Below are positions 8,704-18,820 of a stretch of 64,000 bases of DNA, one piece after another. This DNA comes from an uncultured Holophagaceae bacterium. GTDB taxonomy: Bacteria; Acidobacteriota; Holophagae; Holophagales; Holophagaceae. The notes beneath the pieces were generated by a model, which was not told the origin of the DNA, ran no database searches, and saw only the letters and a program-made list of their open reading frames with translations. Every line of letters begins with the position of its first letter. Within the stretch, counting starts at the first letter, position 1. The stretch is taken from assembly GCA_903843705.1 (NCBI GenBank), contig CAIMQW010000093.1, positions 1 through 64,000 on the forward strand. The letters are read 5' to 3'. Position numbers and translations under genes: made by a program.

Positions 8704-9714
8704 ATGCGACGCCCCGCAGCCATGCTGATCCCCGCCGCGGTGGCTTTGGTGTGCCTTTCCTTCGCTAGCTCCTGCCGCCCCAAGGCGCGGGTGCCGGGGT
8801 GGGTGCAGTCGGCCCCTGTGGACAGCGTGCTTGCCTTCAGCGGCGAGGCGGGCTGGGTCCTGACCCACAAGGAGGTCCAGGGTCTCCTCGGCCGCGACCC
8901 CATGGTCGAGCGGGCCCTGGACCTCTTCCTGCAGAAGGCCCACATCAACCCCCGCACCGAGACCGGCCGGGTGACCTTCCATGTTGTCGGCGTGCCCCAG
9001 CAGGCGGAGGCCACCCTGCAGAAGGGGCTTCAGCATGTCGTGATCCAGCTCAATCAGTTCAAGGAGCCCGCCGCCCTGGTGGCGGCCCTGGCCGAGTCCT
9101 TCCCCCAGGAGGGCAGCCTCCGCCTCCAGGGCCGGGACTGGCCCCTGCACGTCATCCTCGACTTCGAGTCCCAGGGCACCAAGGCCCACATCCGGGCTGC
9201 CAGCGACGAGAAGGGCCAGATCTGGATCGGCGCTCTGGAGGCCCTGACCCGCATGGCCGCGAAGGAGGGCCTCAGTGCCCAGCCGGACGCGGCGCTGGCC
9301 GCTGAGTGGATCAGCCCCCGCGCGCCCTTCCAGGGCTTCATCCAGCCGGAGGCCCTGCTGGGGACCCTGCGCCAAAACCTTCAAGGCAGCTTCATGAAGG
9401 ACCTGCCCCAGGGCGTCAAGGCCCTCTTCTGGAGCATCACGCCAGCGGCCGAGCCAGGCCAGCCTGTGCACTTCGAGTTGGCCTTGGCGGGCACCCCCGA
9501 GGGCATCAACCAGGTGGCACCCTGGCTGCAGCGCCTGGTGGCTGCGGCCAACGCCGTGCAGTCCACGCCAGGCTCGGCCCCGGAGCTGCTGCAGGAGAAG
9601 CGGCGAGTTGGCCTGCGCTGCAATCTCACCACCGAGCAGCTCAAGCTGGTGATGGAGAAGCTGGGCCAGTCCGGGCTTACCTTCCCAACCCTGAGCCGAG
9701 GCCCCAAGGCATGA
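8704..9714 (+). CDS. Secreted/lipoprotein-like hypothetical protein
   Basis: N-terminal signal MRRPAAMLIPAAVALVCLSFASSC; no family recognised. Confidence 0.6.
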   Translation: MRRPAAMLIPAAVALVCLSFASSCRPKARVPGWVQSAPVDSVLAFSGEAGWVLTHKEVQGLLGRDPMVERALDLFLQKAHINPRTETGRVTFHVVGVPQQAEATLQKGLQHVVIQLNQFKEPAALVAALAESFPQEGSLRLQGRDWPLHVILDFESQGTKAHIRAASDEKGQIWIGALEALTRMAAKEGLSAQPDAALAAEWISPRAPFQGFIQPEALLGTLRQNLQGSFMKDLPQGVKALFWSITPAAEPGQPVHFELALAGTPEGINQVAPWLQRLVAAANAVQSTPGSAPELLQEKRRVGLRCNLTTEQLKLVMEKLGQSGLTFPTLSRGPKA

Positions 9715-10301
9715 GTTCGGCGCTCTCCCTCCCTGCGGGCGGTGGCTTCACGGCGCCAGAGGACCCCACCCCCGAGTACTGGATGGCCCAGCTGAAGGCC
9801 GGCCGGGAGGAAGCTCTCGCCCACCTAATGGCCCGGTTCGAGCGCCCCCTCTTCGCCTTTCTGCACCGGCGGCTCCAGGGCGAGGCCGGGGTCGTGCAGG
9901 AGCTGGCCCAGGAAGTTTTTCTTAAGTGCCTCCAGCATTGTCAACGTTTTGAAGAGGGTCGGCCGGTGGCTGCCTGGCTTTTTACATTGGCGGCTAATGC
10001 GGCGACGGACCACCTGCGTAGAAGAGGACGAGAGGTATCCCCTCCCGAGACCTTTGACGCACCTGATCCCCACCAAGCCTCACCCTGGGAATCCGTGGAC
10101 CAAAGCCGGCGACTTCAGGCTCTGCGCGGAGCCCTGGAGGGCCTGACCCCCCGCCAGCGGGCCATGGTGACCGCCTACTACGTGCATGAGCATCCCGTGA
10201 AGCGGATCGCCCAGGAGCTCGGGTGCGCCGAGGGGACTGTGAAAGCCACCCTGTTCCAGAGCCTCCAGAAACTTCGCAAGAACCTTGGACCCCAGCCATG
10301 A
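9711..10301 (+). CDS. RNA polymerase sigma factor (sigma-70/ECF type)
   Basis: FERPLFAFLHRRLQGEAGVVQELAQEVFLKCLQHCQRF (region 2) and LTPRQRAMVTAYYVHEHPVKRIAQELGCAEGTVKATLFQSLQKLRK (region 4). Confidence 0.92.
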   Translation: MSSALSLPAGGGFTAPEDPTPEYWMAQLKAGREEALAHLMARFERPLFAFLHRRLQGEAGVVQELAQEVFLKCLQHCQRFEEGRPVAAWLFTLAANAATDHLRRRGREVSPPETFDAPDPHQASPWESVDQSRRLQALRGALEGLTPRQRAMVTAYYVHEHPVKRIAQELGCAEGTVKATLFQSLQKLRKNLGPQP

Positions 10302-10990
10302 CCGCCCCCTCCGACCCCCAGCGCGCCAACGCCAGCCCCCTGGACGAGGCCCGGCTTTACGAGCTCCTTGAGCAGCCCGAGCTCTGGCCCGAGGATCCCG
10401 CGGCCCAGGCGGAGCTGGCGGACCTGCTGGAGCTCCACCTGGCCCTGACCTGCCACGGCGCGGACCTGGCCGCCGAGCTGGCCCCGCCCCCCCGGGCCCG
10501 CTGGACGGGTTCCTGGAGCTTGGCCGCCGCCGCCGTCCTGCTGGTGGCCCTCCTCCCCGCCGCCTTTACGGTCCAGCGGATCCAGTCCATCCGGGCCCAG
10601 GCCCGGGATACCGCCCGCCTTGAGTCCCTGGCCCAGAAGCGGACCCAGGATCGCGCCTGGATCGCCTTCTTCCGCCAGAGCACCACCCTCCTACAGGACT
10701 TCGAACAGAACCCAAACCTGTGCCGAAAGGGCGAGGAGGACCGCCGCCAGGAGCGCGAGATGGCCCTGACGCTGCTCGAGGCCAGCCACCAGCTCGCCGC
10801 CCAGGGCGCACCCCTCCAGGAGGCCGAGGTGATCCGCGCCAGCCTCCACGCCTGGCTCTCAGAGGTCGTCTTCGAAGACAACTGCCTGCCCGTGGAACGG
10901 GCCCAGGCCCTGCGCCAGTGGGCCGCGGCCCACAACCTTGAGACCGAGTCCGAGCGCATGGAACGCCGCCTCCGGGGAGACGGCGCATGA
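10298..10990 (+). CDS. Single-TM protein, putative anti-sigma factor
   Basis: Overlaps the sigma stop (ATGA); central TM GSWSLAAAAVLLVALLPAAFTV; position suggests anti-sigma. Confidence 0.5.
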   Translation: MTAPSDPQRANASPLDEARLYELLEQPELWPEDPAAQAELADLLELHLALTCHGADLAAELAPPPRARWTGSWSLAAAAVLLVALLPAAFTVQRIQSIRAQARDTARLESLAQKRTQDRAWIAFFRQSTTLLQDFEQNPNLCRKGEEDRRQEREMALTLLEASHQLAAQGAPLQEAEVIRASLHAWLSEVVFEDNCLPVERAQALRQWAAAHNLETESERMERRLRGDGA

Positions 10991-11799
10991 TGCCAGTCTT
11001 CCTGCTGGTGGTTCCAGCGGTGGTGGAGGTTGCGGCTCCGGAGCCCGCCCTCGCCGTCGCCCCCGAGAACCACGCGGAGCACCTGTTCCTGCTGGGCCGG
11101 GACCTGCGCTATGCCCAGCGCTGGTACGAGGCGGGGCAGGCCTACCGGACCCTGCTGCGTGAGTTCCCCGCCTCCACCAGGGCCGCCGACGCGCGCTACT
11201 GGCTGGCCGCCAGCCTGGAGCAGGACCGGCGGTGGGACGAGGCCATCGACGCCTACACCGAGTTCCTGGCCCGGCACCCCGACCAGCGCATGCTCGGCAA
11301 GGAAGCCCGGCTGAACCGCGTGCGGTGCTGGGGCATCCGCCAGTGGGACAACCCCGCCGCCACCCCCGGGCTGGTCAGCGCCCTCGCGGACGAGCGTGAG
11401 GAGGTCCGCGTCGCCGCAGCTCTGCAACTCGCCAAGCGCCGGGACAGCCGGGCCGTCCCGGTACTTCAGGCAGGGCTGAACGCCAACCTCTCTTCCGAGG
11501 CCTGCCGCCTGGCCCTCCTTGCCCTGGGGGCCCAGCCTCAGGCCACCGGTCCGGCCCAGGGCCGCTTTCTGGTGGTGCGCATCAAGGAGCGCGACAAGCC
11601 GGAGGTCCTCACGGTGCGCCTGGCCCTGGGCCTCGCCAGGGCCGTGGGCGGCTACCTCTCGGATGAGCAGCTGCGCCAGGCCAAGGGCAAGGGTGTGGAC
11701 CTCAACCGAATCATGGATCAGGCGCTGAACACCCCCAAGGGGACCGAGCTGTTCAGCCTGGACGACAGCAAGAGCACCGTGACAGTGACGGTCGAATAG
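10987..11799 (+). CDS. Secreted TPR/HEAT-like repeat protein
   Basis: Signal MMPVFLLVVPAVVEVAAPEPALA; AGQAYRTLLREFPASTRAADARYWLAASLEQDRRWDEAIDAYTEFLARHP (TPR); overlaps preceding stop by ATGA. Confidence 0.6.
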   Translation: MMPVFLLVVPAVVEVAAPEPALAVAPENHAEHLFLLGRDLRYAQRWYEAGQAYRTLLREFPASTRAADARYWLAASLEQDRRWDEAIDAYTEFLARHPDQRMLGKEARLNRVRCWGIRQWDNPAATPGLVSALADEREEVRVAAALQLAKRRDSRAVPVLQAGLNANLSSEACRLALLALGAQPQATGPAQGRFLVVRIKERDKPEVLTVRLALGLARAVGGYLSDEQLRQAKGKGVDLNRIMDQALNTPKGTELFSLDDSKSTVTVTVE

Positions 11800-11836
11800 C
11801 CGGAAGCCGCGAAGAGGCTCTAAGCTGGAGTCGAAC

Positions 11837-13645
11837 ATGTCCCGACTCCTGCGCTTCTTCAGAGATCACCTCCGCACCCACGCGCCCACCATCGCGGGGG
11901 CCTCGCTGCTGCTCCTCCTGGCCGGGCTGTGCCAGGGGGCCCTGATTGCCTCCATCAAGTTCGTCTTCGATGACGGCAAGGTCCATGTCCTGCCCGCTGG
12001 ACAGCAGGGCCTCTTCGTCCAGCTGGAGCACCTGCGCGCCTGGGCGCTCTCCCGTCTGCCCGAGGCATCGGCCCTGCGCAGCAGTGGCCTGCTGGTCCCA
12101 CTGGTGCTGGTCTCCCTCTTCACCCTGAAGGGGCTGTTCACCTATTCCGGCACCCTGCTCATGGTCCGCAGCGGCATCCGGGCCACCCAGGCCCTCCGCG
12201 AGCGGCTCTTCGCCCACTTCCTCGCCCAGGAGCCTGCCTTCTTCCAGAAGCACCCGGTCGGCGAGCTCATCACCCGCAGCATCAGCGACGTGGGCGCCGT
12301 GCAGGGCATCGCCAGCAACCAGCTGGCCGAGGCGGTGCGCGAGGTCTGCGTGGCGGTCACCATGCTGGCCACGGTCCTCTACATGGACTGGCAGCTGAGC
12401 CTCACTCTGTTCTTGGCCGGCCCCCTGGTGGTCTACCCGGTGAAGCGGCTGAGCCAGCGCATCCGCAGTGTGAACCACCGGAACCAGGAGGCCTCCAGCC
12501 GCCTGCTCCAGCGCCTCAAGGAAGTCTTCAGCAACATCCGTGTGGTCCAGGCCTTTGCGCGGGAGTCCTACGAGGTGGGTCGCTTCCAGGTCCAGAACCA
12601 GGAGCTCTACCGCCTCGGCATGAAGAGCGCCCGGGCCTCGGCTCTGTCGACGCCGATCATGGAGCTGGTGGGTGGCCTGCTGCTCGCAAGCCTGGCCGCC
12701 TACGCCTCGGGCCGCTTCAAGTCCGGCACCCTCACCACCGAGAACTTCCTCGCCTACATCCTGGGCATCTACGCCCTCTATGACCCGCTCCGGCGCCTCA
12801 CCAAGCTCAACAATGAGATCCAGGTGGCCTCCGCCAGCCTGGACCGCGTCTACACGATGCTGGACCGGCCGCCCGAGCTGCCCGAGAACCCGAATCCGAC
12901 GCCCGTGCCCGCCCGTCCCGGCCTGCTGCGCTTCGAGGGCGTCGCCTTCACCTACGACGGCAAGCACGCGGTCCTCAGCGGCATCGACCTGGATGTATGC
13001 GCCGGGGAGACCGTGGCCCTGGTGGGCGGCAGCGGGGGCGGCAAGACCACCCTGGTGAACCTGGTGCCCCGCTTCTTCGATCCCACCGCCGGACGCATCA
13101 CCCTGGACGGAATCGACCTCCGGGACTTCAACCCCCGCGAGCTACGAAAGACCATCGGCATCGTCACCCAGGAGACCCTGCTCTTCATGGACACGGTGCA
13201 CGACAACATTGCCTACGGCCTGCAGGCCAGCCGCGAGGCCGTGGTCGCCGCCGCGAAGCAGGCCCACGCCCACGACTTCATCATGGCGCTGCCCAAGGGC
13301 TACGACACGCCCCTGGCCGAGACCGGCTCCAGCCTCAGCGGCGGCCAGCGCCAGCGCCTGGCCATCGCCCGGGCCCTGCTCCAGGACCCGCCCATCCTCA
13401 TCCTGGACGAGGCCACCAGCGCCCTGGACACCGAGAGCGAGCGGGCGGTCCAGGATGCCCTCGAGACCCTCATGCAGAACCGCACCACCCTGGTCATTGC
13501 CCACCGCCTCAGCACGATCCAGCGCGCCACCCGCATCTGCGCCATGAAGCAGGGCCGCATCGTCGAGGTCGGCACTCACGAGGACCTGCTGGCCCGTCAG
13601 GGCGAGTACGCCCGGCTGCACAAGCTGCAGTTCGCCGAAGGATGA
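11837..13645 (+). CDS. ABC transporter, fused permease/ATPase (MsbA-like exporter)
   Basis: Walker A GGSGGGKTT, LSGGQRQRLAIARALL, LILDEATSALD; N-terminal ABC membrane domain. Confidence 0.93.
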   Translation: MSRLLRFFRDHLRTHAPTIAGASLLLLLAGLCQGALIASIKFVFDDGKVHVLPAGQQGLFVQLEHLRAWALSRLPEASALRSSGLLVPLVLVSLFTLKGLFTYSGTLLMVRSGIRATQALRERLFAHFLAQEPAFFQKHPVGELITRSISDVGAVQGIASNQLAEAVREVCVAVTMLATVLYMDWQLSLTLFLAGPLVVYPVKRLSQRIRSVNHRNQEASSRLLQRLKEVFSNIRVVQAFARESYEVGRFQVQNQELYRLGMKSARASALSTPIMELVGGLLLASLAAYASGRFKSGTLTTENFLAYILGIYALYDPLRRLTKLNNEIQVASASLDRVYTMLDRPPELPENPNPTPVPARPGLLRFEGVAFTYDGKHAVLSGIDLDVCAGETVALVGGSGGGKTTLVNLVPRFFDPTAGRITLDGIDLRDFNPRELRKTIGIVTQETLLFMDTVHDNIAYGLQASREAVVAAAKQAHAHDFIMALPKGYDTPLAETGSSLSGGQRQRLAIARALLQDPPILILDEATSALDTESERAVQDALETLMQNRTTLVIAHRLSTIQRATRICAMKQGRIVEVGTHEDLLARQGEYARLHKLQFAEG

Positions 13646-13655
13646 CCGCCGCTCG

Positions 13656-14723
13656 ATGAGACGTTCCGATTTCCAATTCGACCTGCCGCCGGAACTCATC
13701 GCGCAGCATCCCGCGCCGGACCGGGACGGCGCCCGCCTGTTGGTGGTGGACGCCCGGACGAGCGCCTGGTCCCACCGCACCATCCGCGACCTGCCCGGCC
13801 TGATTCCCGCCGGCAGTCTCTGCGTGCCCAACGATGTCCGCGTCCGCCACGCCCGGCTCTTCCTGCGGCGGGCTGGGGGCGGCGCCGGGGAGGCCCTTCT
13901 GCTGCGGAGCCTGGGGCCGGGCCGCTTCGAGGCCCTGGTGAAGCCCGGGGCGCGCCTGAAGCCGGGGGCCGCGGCCACGGTGGTGGACCCCGTCACCGGC
14001 GCCGACCTGGCCCGGATCACCGTGCTGGACACGCTGCCTGAGGGCCTCCGCGTGGTCCAGGTCGAGTCCGGCCATGGTCTCGACTGGGACGAGATCGACC
14101 GCATCGGTCGCCTACCCCTGCCGCCCTACATCGACCACCTGGCGGAGGCCGAGGACGAGACCCGCTACCAGACGGTCTTCGCCGCCCGGGAAGGCGAGGC
14201 CGTGGCGGCGCCCACAGCCGGCCTGCACTTCACGCCCGAGCTCATCGCCACGCTCCAGGCCCAGGGCTGCGGCTGGCACCCCGTGCGCCTGCATGTGGGC
14301 CTTGGCACCTTCCGCCCCATGACCGCGGACCGCCTCGAGGACCACGCCATGCACAAGGAGCGCTTCGAGGTGCCCGAGGCCACGGCCGGGGCCCTGGAGC
14401 CAGTGCTGCGGGACCGCTCCCGCCCCGTGCTCTGCGTGGGCACCACCTCCCTGCGCACCCTAGAGGGCGCCTGGGACGGTGGCGCTCTGGCACGCCAGGG
14501 CGCCACCCGCCTCTTCATCACCCCGGGCTACCGGCTGCGCACCGCGGACCACCTGCTGACCAACTTCCACCTGCCGGAGAGCACGCTGTTCGTGCTGGTC
14601 TCCGCGCTGCTGGGCCTGGACCTGGCCCAGGCGGCCTATGCCGAGGCCGTCCGGGAGCATTACCGGTTCTTCAGCTACGGCGACGCGATGCTGCTCCTGA
14701 ATGTGGGGCCGACGAAGGGCTGA
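13656..14723 (+). CDS. queA: S-adenosylmethionine:tRNA ribosyltransferase-isomerase
   Basis: MRRSDFQFDLPPELIAQHPAPDRDGARLLV...YQTVFAAREGEAVAAPTAGLHFT...LLTNFHLPESTLFVLVSALLG...HYRFFSYGDAMLL. Confidence 0.96.
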   Translation: MRRSDFQFDLPPELIAQHPAPDRDGARLLVVDARTSAWSHRTIRDLPGLIPAGSLCVPNDVRVRHARLFLRRAGGGAGEALLLRSLGPGRFEALVKPGARLKPGAAATVVDPVTGADLARITVLDTLPEGLRVVQVESGHGLDWDEIDRIGRLPLPPYIDHLAEAEDETRYQTVFAAREGEAVAAPTAGLHFTPELIATLQAQGCGWHPVRLHVGLGTFRPMTADRLEDHAMHKERFEVPEATAGALEPVLRDRSRPVLCVGTTSLRTLEGAWDGGALARQGATRLFITPGYRLRTADHLLTNFHLPESTLFVLVSALLGLDLAQAAYAEAVREHYRFFSYGDAMLLLNVGPTKG

Positions 14724-14740
14724 GCCACTTGCCAGATGAT

Positions 14741-14773
14741 TCTGATCCCGGCGGGTCCCCGCTAGGGATCAGA
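14741..14773. terminator. Strong hairpin between convergent genes (probable bidirectional terminator)
   Basis: TCTGATCCC-gGCGGgtccCCGCta-GGGATCAGA: perfect 9-bp arms plus inner stem; the 14769 minus-strand stop lies inside the 3' arm. Confidence 0.7.
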
Positions 14774-15182
14774 GGTATTCAACAAACTGGTGCAGGACCG
14801 GGATCTTGTGGCGCTTGCCTTTGGTGGCCTGCAGGACGCTGGTGACGGCCATGCTCAGGCACCAGAGCAACCAGAGCGGCAGCAGGAAGCGGAGAAAGAC
14901 CCAGCCAAAGATCGGAAACAGGCCGGTGATGACGATGGCCAGGCCCACCACGCACTCGGCGAAGGCCAGGATCACCCCCTGCCGCGCATGCCAGAGCAGC
15001 TCGCCGTCCTCCCGGTTCCTGATGTAGGGCACAAAGGCCCAGGGCCCCGCGTAGCAGAGGATCAGGTCTCGCAATCGCTCCCCTACGAAGAGGGGGGTCG
15101 GGGCATCCAGGGGCACGGCAACCTCCAGGACGAGGATAGCGCATGGTCTCTCAACCGCGAGCAGCCCTCTTGGGTCGAACAA
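14769..15182 (-). CDS. Small membrane protein (DUF4870/Tic20-like)
   Basis: AYAG-type hydrophobic segments: LILCYAGPWAFVPYI...LLWHARQGVILAFAECVVGLAIVITGLFPIFGWVFLRFLLPLWLLWC. Start uncertain. Confidence 0.5.
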   Translation of the reverse strand: MFDPRGLLAVERPCAILVLEVAVPLDAPTPLFVGERLRDLILCYAGPWAFVPYIRNREDGELLWHARQGVILAFAECVVGLAIVITGLFPIFGWVFLRFLLPLWLLWCLSMAVTSVLQATKGKRHKIPVLHQFVEYL

Positions 15183-15249
15183 GTTACCTGTCGCGACCTT
15201 GACCTGCCGCGCGGCAGGCCGATTCTGGTTCTACGCACTCAGGAGACCC

Positions 15250-15729
15250 ATGCGCCCGATGATTCCGCTGGTCCTTCTGATCCTGCCCTGGGGCTGTGGG
15301 GGGACTGGGTCAAGTTCGCCTACCCCGGTCCCCGCACCCACGCCCACCACCTGCCCGATCCCGACGGCCAAGACCAGTCCCTCATTCTCGACGGACCTGG
15401 TCCCGGCCCTCCAGAGCAGCTGCGGCGCCGCTGCCACCAGCTGCCATGGCGGCACTTCCCCCACGGGGCATGTGATGTACTCGGGCACTCCGGCCGAGCT
15501 CCACGCCCGGTTGGTCAACGTGGTCCCGACCAACGCCCCGACGGGTCTAGGTTGGCTGCTGGTGAAGCCCGGCGATCCCACCCATTCCTGGCTTCTCGAA
15601 AAGGTCACAAAAGACCAGCCGGGCGGCTCGGGCTACGGCACCCGCATGCCACAGGCGGCACCGAACCTCTGCCAGCCGACTGTGGACACCCTCACGGCCT
15701 GGATCAATGCTGGCGCTCCCAGCAACTAG
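15250..15729 (+). CDS. Lipoprotein with CX6CH motif (cytochrome-c-like domain, unusual haem motif)
   Basis: Lipobox-like LPWGCGG; LVPALQSSCGAAATSCHGGTSPTGHVMY...GYGTRMPQAAPNLCQPTVDTLTAWINAGAPSN. Confidence 0.6.
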   Translation: MRPMIPLVLLILPWGCGGTGSSSPTPVPAPTPTTCPIPTAKTSPSFSTDLVPALQSSCGAAATSCHGGTSPTGHVMYSGTPAELHARLVNVVPTNAPTGLGWLLVKPGDPTHSWLLEKVTKDQPGGSGYGTRMPQAAPNLCQPTVDTLTAWINAGAPSN

Positions 15730-15808
15730 GGGCCTCCTCCCGCCGGGGTCACACAGCTGGACCCGTCGCGGCTCGCCTTCTCTCTGAAAACGCACCCCAG
15801 GAGTCGCC

Positions 15809-17467
15809 ATGGCCGACCTGACTGCCATCACCAGCTGGACCCTCGCCGATGCGCAGCACTTCGCCCGGCGGGCGGGCTTCGGCCTCACGCCGGCGGACGC
15901 GGTGGCCCTCCAGGCCCAGGCCCCGGGCGCGGCCATCGACGCCTGGATCGACGGCACCGGCGCCGCCTACGACCCCGCAGCCTTCACCGCCGCGCTGGCA
16001 ACCGCGGACGTGGTCCTGGAACCCCTAGTCAGCGCCAACACGGCCGTGGCCGGCAGCGTGGACGTGGCGGCCGTGGCTGCGCCCCACCCCTTCCTCGTTC
16101 AGGGCGGTGACACCTGGCGGAACAGCCTGAACACAGCGCAGGCGCTGCTGGCCTGGCGCATGCAGCACAACCCCCACGCCTTCGAGGAGCGCATGGCGCT
16201 CTTCTGGCACAACCTCTTTGCCACGGGCTGGCACAAGGTCGACAACACCGCCTTGATGCTCAAGCAGATTCAGCTATTCCGAGGCCAGGGCCTGGCGAAG
16301 TTCGACGACCTCCTTGTGATCGTCAGCAAGGATCCAGCCATGGCCATCTGGCTGGACTCGGTGCTGAACAACGCCGCCGGCACCAACATCCCCAACGAGA
16401 ATTACGCCCGAGAGGTGATGGAGCTCTACAGCCTGGGCGCCGACAACGGCTACAACCAGGCCGACATCACCCAGCTGGCCCGGGCCCTCAGCGGCTGGAG
16501 CTTTACCTTCGCTGAGGCGGACTACAGCATCAACCCCGCGAACCCGGGCCAGAAGTTCCCCGCCGACGCCCGGTTCAAGGTCTACGACGGGACGACCCTC
16601 GCCCCGGACACGCGGGTCTGGTGGGGCGGCGCGGCCACCGTCAGTTCCAACCTGCACGCCACGGGCACCATCAGCCTCTTCGGGCAGCCGCTCGATGTCA
16701 CCACCACTGCCAGCGGGTGGGCAAAGGGCGAGAACGCCGTGCGCAGCATCATCTCGGCGAGGGGCTCCAACTGCGCCCAGTTCCTGGCCAAGCGCCTCCT
16801 CACCCACTTCGTCACCACCGGCTACAGCGCCCAGGACCTGACGGACGTGGCCACCCTGATCCAGGGAGCCGCCTTTGACCTCCGCGTGGTCCTGAAGACC
16901 CTGCTCAAGTCCCAGTTCTTCTTCGGCGCCGCCAGCCGCTATGCCCTGGTCGAAGGCCCCGTATCCTGGCTGGTCCGGGCCGCCCGCATGCTCTGCCCCT
17001 CGCTGGCTTCGGGCAGCGGACAGACGCCGAAGGGCTATCCCGCCTGGCGCCTGGTGACCAACAGCGCCACCACCTTTGATCAAATGGGCATGAAGCTGCT
17101 GGACCCCACGGGCCCCAACGGCTGGAAGGAGCACACGGCCTGGCTGAACAGCAACACGATGCGGTACCGGGCGAAGGCCGTCGCCGCCCTGACCCTGAAC
17201 GAGTCGCGGTCCTACAATGGGACCACCTACCCGCTCTTCCCCACCTTCGTCACCACGGACTGGTTCCCCACAGCCCCGACCTCGGCCCAGGCCGTCTATG
17301 ACCGGCTTGCGGCCCTTCTGCAGCCCGCACCCATTCCGGCGAGCGTCTCCGCCGCCTGGCTCGCAGCCCTCTGGCCCACGACCTTCACCTGGGACTCGGC
17401 CTCCCAGACCAAGGCCCGGGAACTGGCCTTCCTCATCCTCTGCTCGCCCTCGGGCCAGCTTTACTAA
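15809..17467 (+). CDS. DUF1800 domain-containing protein
   Basis: HFARRAGFGLTPADAVAL...MALFWHNLFATG...NENYAREVMELYSLG...ARALSGWSF...AKRLLTHFV. Confidence 0.92.
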   Translation: MADLTAITSWTLADAQHFARRAGFGLTPADAVALQAQAPGAAIDAWIDGTGAAYDPAAFTAALATADVVLEPLVSANTAVAGSVDVAAVAAPHPFLVQGGDTWRNSLNTAQALLAWRMQHNPHAFEERMALFWHNLFATGWHKVDNTALMLKQIQLFRGQGLAKFDDLLVIVSKDPAMAIWLDSVLNNAAGTNIPNENYAREVMELYSLGADNGYNQADITQLARALSGWSFTFAEADYSINPANPGQKFPADARFKVYDGTTLAPDTRVWWGGAATVSSNLHATGTISLFGQPLDVTTTASGWAKGENAVRSIISARGSNCAQFLAKRLLTHFVTTGYSAQDLTDVATLIQGAAFDLRVVLKTLLKSQFFFGAASRYALVEGPVSWLVRAARMLCPSLASGSGQTPKGYPAWRLVTNSATTFDQMGMKLLDPTGPNGWKEHTAWLNSNTMRYRAKAVAALTLNESRSYNGTTYPLFPTFVTTDWFPTAPTSAQAVYDRLAALLQPAPIPASVSAAWLAALWPTTFTWDSASQTKARELAFLILCSPSGQLY

Positions 17468-17478
17468 GGGAGGCCACC

Positions 17479-18819
17479 ATGACCACGCGCCGTGAATTCA
17501 TCCAGACCCTGGGCGCCACGGGAGCCCTGCTTGCCGGGCTCGACGCCTGTGGCGGCGGGGGCTCTAGCTCCAGTGGGGGCAGCGGCTCCACGCCTACACC
17601 CACACCAACGCCCACCTCGCCCATCCTCGTCATCGTGAACATCGACGGGGGCTACGACTGGCTCAATGTGACGCCGCCCAACGCTGGAACCAACCTGGGC
17701 GTCTACCAGACCAAGCGCGCCGCCCTCGGCATCACCAACCCGGCCCTGCTCACCGATCTGGGCAGCGGCATGGCCCTGAACAAGGACTTCACCGGCATGG
17801 ACACGCTCCACAGCCTGGGCCACGTGGCCTGGATCCCGGGCATCGGCATGCCCAACCCCAACCTGTCCCACTTCACCTCCATCGACCTGTGGGGGCAGGG
17901 TGCGACGGTGCCCGCCGGAAATGGCTGGCTGGGCCGCTTTGCGGACACGGCCTTCAGCCCGACAGGGGATGTCCTCCGAGGCCTCACGGTGACCCCGGAC
18001 CTGCCGGTGATGCTGAAGGGCGCCACCCGCAGCTTTGTGTCAATCACCAGCGCCGGCGGCTATGTGTTTCCCGCCTACCTGCTCAGCAGCACGGCCGTGC
18101 CGGATGCCACGACCCTGGAGACCGGCTGGGGCACCGCCCTCTCGGCCAGCAGTACCGACCCGGGCTACCTGGCAGCAGCCCAGGCGGGCAAGCTCTTCTT
18201 CGACGCTCAGAACAACCCGGCCTTCGGGACCGGGGGTACGCTCACGGCCCGCACCACCACCGTGCCCTACCCGGGCGATGCGACCTATCCCGTGCTGAAG
18301 CTGAGCGGCGCGGCGCTCAGCACTAGCCTCAGCGCCCAGCTCAAGCTCATCGCTCAGATGATCGCCGCGGGCCTGCCCGCCCAGGTCTACTTCTCGCGCC
18401 TCGGCGGCTGGGACACCCACAGCAACCAGGCCGTGGACCACCCCAACCTCCAGCGGGCCCTCGGCGGCTCCATCAAGGCCTTCTACGACGACCTGGCCGC
18501 CATCACCACCACCGCAGGCATCGCCCAGGACCGAGTGCTGATCCTGGCCTACAGCGAGTTCGGGCGGCGGGTGCAAGAGAACAACGGGGGCACGGACCAC
18601 GGCACCGCGGGCCTCGCCTTCTGTGTGGGGAAGTCCGTCAAGGGTGGCCTCTACGGCGGATATCCCGACCTCACCAGCCTCGACTCCAACGGCAACATGA
18701 AATACACCACCGACTTCCGGAGCCTCTACGCCACCGTGCTCGACCACTGGCTGGGCCAGGCGACCAGCACCACGGACACCCTGCTCGGCAGCGCCTACCC
18801 AAGGCTGGGCTTCCTCTGA
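17479..18819 (+). CDS. DUF1501 domain-containing protein (Tat signal)
   Basis: MTTRREFIQTLGATGALLAGLDACGGGG; GWDTHSNQ...VLILAYSEFGRRVQENNGGTDHGTAGLAFCVG. Confidence 0.93.
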   Translation: MTTRREFIQTLGATGALLAGLDACGGGGSSSSGGSGSTPTPTPTPTSPILVIVNIDGGYDWLNVTPPNAGTNLGVYQTKRAALGITNPALLTDLGSGMALNKDFTGMDTLHSLGHVAWIPGIGMPNPNLSHFTSIDLWGQGATVPAGNGWLGRFADTAFSPTGDVLRGLTVTPDLPVMLKGATRSFVSITSAGGYVFPAYLLSSTAVPDATTLETGWGTALSASSTDPGYLAAAQAGKLFFDAQNNPAFGTGGTLTARTTTVPYPGDATYPVLKLSGAALSTSLSAQLKLIAQMIAAGLPAQVYFSRLGGWDTHSNQAVDHPNLQRALGGSIKAFYDDLAAITTTAGIAQDRVLILAYSEFGRRVQENNGGTDHGTAGLAFCVGKSVKGGLYGGYPDLTSLDSNGNMKYTTDFRSLYATVLDHWLGQATSTTDTLLGSAYPRLGFL

Positions 18820-18820
18820 T

